Shown here: positions 59,421 through 64,000 of the stretch, one piece after another
Layout: every line of letters starts with the position of its first letter
Position numbering within the stretch: the first letter of the stretch is position 1
Assembly (NCBI GenBank): GCA_023846275.1
Contig: CM043875.1
Coordinates: 21,704,593-21,768,592, forward strand
Reading direction: 5' to 3'
From: Vanilla planifolia
Taxonomy: Eukaryota > Streptophyta > Magnoliopsida > Asparagales > Orchidaceae
Length of the DNA stretch: 64,000 bases
Program-made: the position numbers and the translations under genes
Notes under the pieces: model-generated
Databases searched by the model: none
Seen by the model: the letters and a program-made list of their open reading frames with translations, nothing else
What the model was told of the DNA's origin: nothing

Positions 59421-59608
59421 AAAGATCAATAGAACAATATATAGGGGATTTGTCGAACCATTTTAATTTGTCATTCGATTATAGTGGTTTGAAAAGTTTG
59501 TGTACGGTATCCTCAAACGGGGTTGTATTGGAAATATTGTAGGTATATAATTGGTGAATAGATGGTGCTGTTTGAACATTGTCAATGAGTCGTGTTGAGT
59601 GAGGAGTA

Positions 59609-60105
59609 TCACCATGTTGGGCTAAAGGGGAAAAATGAGGAGCAAGGTAAGCGGGTAAAGGGACACAAGGAATGGAGTGTCCATTTAAGGTAAAAAAAGT
59701 GGGCGTTAAAAGGTGCTAAATGGCGAAGATTATCAAGGCCAAGTAGGTAGTCGGCATTAATGTCTATGGGTAATAAAGCAAAGTTAAATTGATAAGTGGT
59801 CAAAGTGTTATGGATATCAGGTAAGGAGACTGAAAGATTTGTAACTTTATGAGTTACAGGTACTTGTTTACCCATAAAATCAATTAGAAGTGTTTTGGTC
59901 TCTAATGGAAGCCAAAACTGTTTGGAATAAAGACTTGCTGAAGCAAACTAGCTTTGGCACTGGTATCCAACAAAGCATGTAGTGTTACATCGTCGTAGTC
60001 TGGAAGATGTATTGTTAAAGGTAAGTATATATGGAGTTGGGCTCTTTTTTTAAGTCCATTATGGGGGTGTATTGGGCTTTTTGAGCAATTGTTAATTGTT
60101 ATCAA
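59609..60105 (-). pseudogene. EPRV-1 aspartic protease relic
   Basis: Frame 60105-59902 contains DVTLHALLDTSAKASLL. This is the retropepsin active site with the Gly of DTG changed to Ser (codon at 59959-59961). The next frame, 59875-59609, continues with NFALLPIDINADYLLGLDNL, the ILG-type second half of the fold. The break lies near 59890. In this family the protease releases coat protein and RT from their precursors. It sits between movement protein and RT, as expected for the start of the pol polyprotein. Confidence 0.75.
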
Positions 60106-60239
60106 TAAGTCTCAAGGTACGACCTTCAACAGGATTATTAATATGGAAGCTTAGGTGGCTCGCCATAAGAGGTTGTGATGATTCTCCTTCCTCATAATGT
60201 TTGGGAAGACTGATAGAGGAAGAATTATGATCTATGAGA

Positions 60240-61178
60240 TGTTTGGTAATTGTAGATATTGTATTGCCAAAAGTAATAAAATATTCTATAAGTATTTGTA
60301 CCTTTTAAGGTTTTGACAAATAGTTGAGTGTCATTATCATGTCGTAGATGTCATATATTTATGGCTCTTGGTTGTATTGTTTTACCAATACCTATGTCAA
60401 ATAATTTCACAAAGTTTTTATGTGTGATGGATCTAAATGTGGATGTATCATTTAGAGTCGTACAATATTCTCATTGTATACCAAGGATTTTGGATCCTTG
60501 TAATAATTGTATGTTTTTTAGGCTTACAAAGGGTGTACAAGTCTTTTCGATGTTTTGATCTTCAAGACTTATACAAACATCAGGATATATATTAATCTCG
60601 AATAGTCTATTAGCAAGATTGGATTTTATATCTCCAATAATGCTACTTAAAGGGTTATTAATGATTCATTCGTCCATATAAATGATCATTATTGGTGTAT
60701 CTATTCCACTTTGAAATATGATAGTTATTTTTAATTATATCATATCTATGTGTATGTATTTGATTTTGGGATACTTATTCTTTAAATTTTCAATTTCAGT
60801 TTTGTTAAGGAGACTGATGGATGTTAAATCATTATCTCCTTTTAATTTTACATTTTCTTGCATTTGTTTAAAAATGTATGTGTATTTATTTAGAAAGCGA
60901 GATTTAAAAGATGGAATCTTATAAATCTCAGTCTTTTCACTATGAGGTATTGCCTCTTTTAACTTTTCAATATCTTCATTCGTAACTTTAAACTGCTCTT
61001 CTACACTATCATGTAATTTAGTTGTAGTTACTGCTTCAGAAGATATTATGTTCATATTAACTTTGAATTCGTGATATTTTTTAGAACTTTCAGGTAATTC
61101 TGGTTCATGAAAAGTAATTGGAAAATCCTCGTATTTGTATATAACTAAAAGTCCTATTGCATCGTAAGGTCTAATCAA
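60240..61178 (-). pseudogene. EPRV-1 movement protein (30K superfamily) relic
   Basis: The frame 61178-60735 (147 codons) is the longest viral frame left. It covers the N-terminal part and ends at IKYIHIDMI. After one stop the same direction continues with GIDTPIMIIYMDE, IIGDIKSNLANRLFEINIYPD and FVSLKNIQLL, which resembles the conserved beta-rich core of caulimovirid 30K movement proteins. Such proteins widen plasmodesmata for cell-to-cell spread. It follows the coat-protein knuckle and precedes the protease, so the order is coat then movement. The C-terminal part to about 60240 is broken by stops. Confidence 0.7.
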
Positions 61179-61451
61179 ATAACCTCATTCTTCTATACTA
61201 GTATTTTTAATTAGAAGAGTTGGTCCTTATCTTATCATCCATAGGTAATAAATATGTTTTCTTTTGTATGATGTCACATATTATGTACTATGTCGTAATA
61301 CCCAAAGGGTATTAAAATGATTAAGTCTAATGTTATTTCTGTGGTGCGATAACATTTTAGTCTAAGCATTCTTCCTACAAAGATAGTATATCTTGGGGAA
61401 GATATATGCTCTTTTTTAGGAAGTTTTAATGATGTTATTAAGGGAATAATC

Positions 61452-62960
61452 TTAATTTTGAGTAAGAGTTTTGTTAACGATAATCATGTTGATTTTGAGT
61501 TTTTCAAAATCATGTATCTGTTCAGATTCTGATTCTGAATTTGACTTCGTAGAGTCATAATAAGAAGTAATTTCACAGACAGAATTGTTGTCATCTAAAA
61601 TTCCTTCGACTGTACCAATATTAATAGAATAATCATCTAGATTAGAAATGACTATACTCTTAATATTGACTGGACATTCATTAGCATAATACCCCTCTTT
61701 ATCACATTTAAAACATAAGAAATGTTTCTTGTTTTTTTGTTTATTATATTTTTTAACAAATTTTCTTTTTGGAGAAATGTCGTTCTTCTCTAAACTCAGG
61801 TTTCTACCTTCGTTTAGTGATTTTGTAACATTGTTTCTTTCTTTTTTTGAAAGAATAGGATGGTTTCCAATCGTATGTAGGAGGACATTCGTGAATATAA
61901 TTGGAATCTTTAGAGAAGTTTAAGCAATAGTTGTAGCACATTATAGACTCTTTAAGATTTTTGCTTATTTCTTTATGAGTTGATGTATTTTCGTAGATTT
62001 GTTCCATTGTTTCTAGACTTGCTCGTCTAAGTGTACCCGTATTATGCTTATTAGGCATCCCTGTATTTATAGATAGAAGATTGTAGTATTTATTTGATAA
62101 TATTATTCCATTGGCAATGTTTCTTGCCTCTCTGTTTATCATATATTTTAATTAATTTCTTTTTGAAGAATGTCGTTCTTTTGTAAACTCAGGTTTTTAC
62201 TTTTGTTTAGTGATTTTGTAACATTGTTTCTTTCTTTTTTTGAAAGAATAGAACGATTTTTAATCGTATGTAAGAGTACATCCATAAATGTAATTGGAAT
62301 CTTCAGAGAATTTTGAACAAAAGTTGTACCCATTCTAGACTCTTTAAGATTTTTGCTCATTTTCTTTATGAGCTGATGTTTTTTTGTAGAGTTTTTCCAT
62401 TATTTCTACACATACTCGTCTAAGCATACCTGTATTATGCTTATTGGGCATCCCTGTATTTATAGAAAAAAGATTGTGATATTTATATGATATAATACTA
62501 TTCTAAGGAAAAGGGATTTTAGAAAAAAAAATCCTTGAATCCAAAACCCTTGTTGTTGAGTTTCAGTTAAATGGTATATTAAACGTATGTATGCAGTTAC
62601 AAACTCATCTATCATACATATGTTACATAACTTCATTTTATGAAGTTTTTTTTTATAATTTTTTTGTTCACTCCAGTAGAGACCAGTAAAGTCTGTAACC
62701 AAAGTTTTAACTAGGCATTCTACTGCTCCTTGTTTATCTCCTAATTGTAATATTTTTGTAAGTTTTGTAGGATTATTAATTTCAAAGCTGGATAATCGAG
62801 ATAATGCATGTCCTTCCCAGTAAGAAGTGACAAATTGGATGTATTCGTCAACATTTATTGCTAGTGGCAACATAAATATGATTCTTTTTATTTTTTGTGT
62901 CCAATCTATACAATATTTTTTAAGTGTTTTATAAGAAATTTTGTCAATATTGAATGTTAG
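61452..62960 (-). pseudogene. EPRV-1 coat protein relic with zinc knuckle
   Basis: The frame 62873-62460 (137 codons) carries the start of the coat core (VDEYIQFVTSYWEG.., then KLTKILQLGDKQGAVECLVK). Frames 62360-62148 and 62142-61804 are two tandem copies of the Arg/Lys-rich region. The knuckle at 61674-61715 reads CFKCDKEGYYANEC: CX2CX4-X-X4C with Tyr in place of His (codon 61689-61691), followed by P. An acidic Ser/Glu tail (SNSESESEQ) and TAA at 61452-61454 close it. GxYANECP after CX2C is typical of caulimovirid coat proteins, which bind the genome in the capsid. Confidence 0.8.
61750..62503 (-). repeat. Tandem duplication inside the EPRV-1 coat region (393-bp offset)
   Basis: 61750-62110 and 62145-62503 match along their length at a constant offset of 393 bp. 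Examples are CGTTCTT at 61781/62174 and ATTATGCTTATT at 62041/62434. The copies differ by several substitutions and small indels, so the event is not recent. It duplicates the Lys-rich segment in front of the zinc knuckle. Only the low-coordinate copy runs on into the knuckle. Confidence 0.9.
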
Positions 62961-63059
62961 GCAATATCAACATACCAATATACGTGTCAATAGTATCATA
63001 GTATCCTTTATTAACAACAAGAGTTTAACAGTCAAATACAAGAATTGTTAAATCTCAAA

Positions 63060-63464
63060 CTTATCTAAAAGAGCTAGAGCTCTCACTCTTCTCCAACGGT
63101 TATCGTACGCAATCATGTGGAAATAAAATGCAAAAACTCCAGAATGGTGATAAACTATAACAAATTTGATGCCAAATTTTGTTTTTGGTAGATTAAGCTT
63201 GCTAATCAAAACTCCATAGAGTTCATAGCATTTTGTTATCCATAAGAACATTTTTAATGACTCGTTATGCCTTTCAGATTAAAAAATTCTGCACAAATAT
63301 TTCAAAAATGGATGAATTCTATTTTTGGATATCTACTATACGTCATCGTCTACATCAACGATATCCTTGTCTTTTCTCAAACAGAAGAAGAGCATAAGAA
63401 ACATCTTTTAAATATTAATAAAATAATACTTAATCACAACATTATTTTAAGCCTAAAAAATTGA
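63060..63464 (+). pseudogene. EPRV-2 reverse transcriptase relic
   Basis: After a stop-interrupted part (VIVRNHVEIKCKNSRMVINY, then SLLIKT / KLANQN frames), a clean 65-codon frame at 63267-63464 reads MPFRLKNSAQIFQKWMNSIF, then YLLYVIVYINDILVFSQTEEE. The catalytic YIDD box has become YIND (63351-63362), a G-to-A change of the first Asp that should inactivate the enzyme. In EPRV-1 the same box is intact in codons but out of frame, so the two copies died by different lesions. Confidence 0.85.
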
Positions 63465-63837
63465 ACTGTTTAAAACAAAAATCGATTTTTTAGAAAAACA
63501 AATAAAAAATGGACAAATTTTGTTACAAGAACATATTTATACAAAGGTGAAAGACTTTTTGGAGACTTGTACTAATTTGAAATAATTACAGAGTTTTTTA
63601 GGACTTGAATTACAAAAAAAAGTTTAAAGCAAAACTTTCTTCTAAAATAAAATTATTACATAATAAACTAGCCAAAGAACAGGCTAAATATAAAATGACA
63701 ATGGGCGAGCAACCTCAACACTGGAATATAGAAAAAAAATACCTGTCTCCTTATCCCATGTAGAGAACAAAAGGATATTAAACAAAAAAATGAATTTTTT
63801 ACTGCAAAATAAATTCTATATTTCCCCAAAGAGGAAT

Positions 63838-64000
63838 ATAAAATTACTTTACAAACTGACGCATGAGATCTTTTTTGGTCTGGTGTCCTATAGCAAATAA
63901 TTCATAAATAATTGTATATACTTCGAGAAAATTTCCAAAAGTCCAAAATAAATATGCTACTTATGATAAGGAATTACTAGCTATTAAATTAGCTATAAAA
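63838..64000 (+). pseudogene. EPRV-2 RNase H relic, truncated by window end
   Basis: It reads KITLQTDA, stop, DLFWSGVL. The catalytic Asp (63858-63860), lost in EPRV-1, is kept here, but a TGA follows at 63864-63866. Later pieces in another frame correspond to KNATHDKELLAKK of EPRV-1. Sequence continues beyond the window. Confidence 0.8.

Larger units (their letters stand above)
54757..62960 (-). mobile_element. Endogenous pararetrovirus copy 1 (EPRV-1), Caulimoviridae
   Basis: About 8.2 kb on the minus strand covers slightly more than one circular genome. Order from high to low coordinates: coat-protein region, movement protein, protease, RT, RNase H, transactivator-position ORF, promoter region, Met-tRNA primer site, 5' part of the first ORF, then the start of the coat-protein core again. 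There is no integrase after RNase H and there are no LTRs, and a movement protein and an ANECP-type coat-protein knuckle are present, so it is a pararetrovirus and not a gypsy element. Unit length near 8 kb fits Caulimoviridae. Coat protein before movement protein recalls cavemo-/solendovirus genomes. Every gene is broken. It was probably captured by illegitimate recombination or repair. Confidence 0.88.
62961..64000 (+). mobile_element. Endogenous pararetrovirus copy 2 (EPRV-2), inverted, partial
   Basis: From base 62962 the plus strand matches the minus strand of EPRV-1 from 59415 downward: CAATATCAA.ATAC.AA.ATACGTGTC, then ATTTAACAGTCAAATA, through RT and RNase H. It runs off the window end, corresponding to about 58305. 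The copy starts just upstream of RT, so coat, movement protein and protease are absent on this side. It is a separate diverged copy and not a recent duplicate, since substitutions and different stops are spread throughout. Confidence 0.9.

Noticed and set aside
54757-64000. Right-end reverse transcriptases as another Ty3/gypsy element
   Set aside because: No integrase follows RNase H, no LTRs are present, and a movement-protein-like segment and a GxYANECP coat knuckle are present; the pieces fit a circular pararetrovirus genome.

Overview
The window looks like repeat-dense, AT-rich DNA from the nuclear genome of a flowering plant. I found no intact host gene. The longest open frames are about 130-150 codons. 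Nearly every segment I recognise is a decayed transposable element or an endogenous pararetrovirus. The plant assignment rests on the element types: Ty1/copia, Ty3/gypsy, L1-type LINEs with a plant-style C-terminal RNase H, a TRIM-like element, initiator-Met-tRNA primer binding sites, and an integrated Caulimoviridae genome. All calls come from reading translations by eye; no database search was possible.

Layout from left to right. At 0.6-2.9 kb there is a copia gag relic on the minus strand, interrupted by a 0.4 kb repeat that recurs at 4.4-4.8 kb. At 5.5-7.5 kb there is a short non-autonomous LTR element with paired LTRs, a primer site and a polypurine tract. At 8.6-11.9 kb there are copia-like LTR blocks with a 23-bp minisatellite and many copies of a near-palindrome, ATCATAYAAKTATGAT. 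At 13.1-17.3 kb there are a copia gag relic, the 3' part of a LINE and a second LINE-type RNase H. At 17.9-22.4 kb a Ty3/gypsy internal region (A) lies on the minus strand. At 22.7-23.7 kb a TRIM-like element forms a direct plus inverted cluster.

At 26.8-38.4 kb there is an almost complete Ty3/gypsy element (B) on the minus strand, with unusually long LTRs of 3.6 and 3.7 kb around a 4.3 kb internal region. At 40.0-43.0 kb and 46.3-47.5 kb lie two more gypsy pol relics (C and D) on the plus strand. At 47.8-48.3 kb a less AT-rich, CT-rich stretch carries a telo-box; it is the only part that resembles the 5' end of a host gene. At 48.3-51.5 kb the sequence is T-rich and intron-like. At 53.0-54.7 kb a LINE reverse transcriptase lies on the minus strand.

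The right end, 54.76-64.0 kb, is the most interesting part. A slightly longer than unit-length endogenous pararetrovirus (EPRV-1) lies on the minus strand in the order coat protein, movement protein, protease, reverse transcriptase, RNase H, a transactivator-position ORF, intergenic promoter, Met-tRNA primer site, 5' part of the first ORF, then the start of the coat-protein region again. No integrase follows RNase H. At 62960/62961 it abuts a second copy (EPRV-2) in the opposite orientation, which begins just before reverse transcriptase and runs off the window. The two RT/RNase H regions form roughly 1.0-1.1 kb inverted arms. Coat protein ahead of movement protein recalls cavemovirus/solendovirus-type genomes rather than petuvirus- or florendovirus-type ones. 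All genes carry stops, frameshifts or damaged catalytic residues, so these are fossils with no coding capacity for a working virus as they stand.
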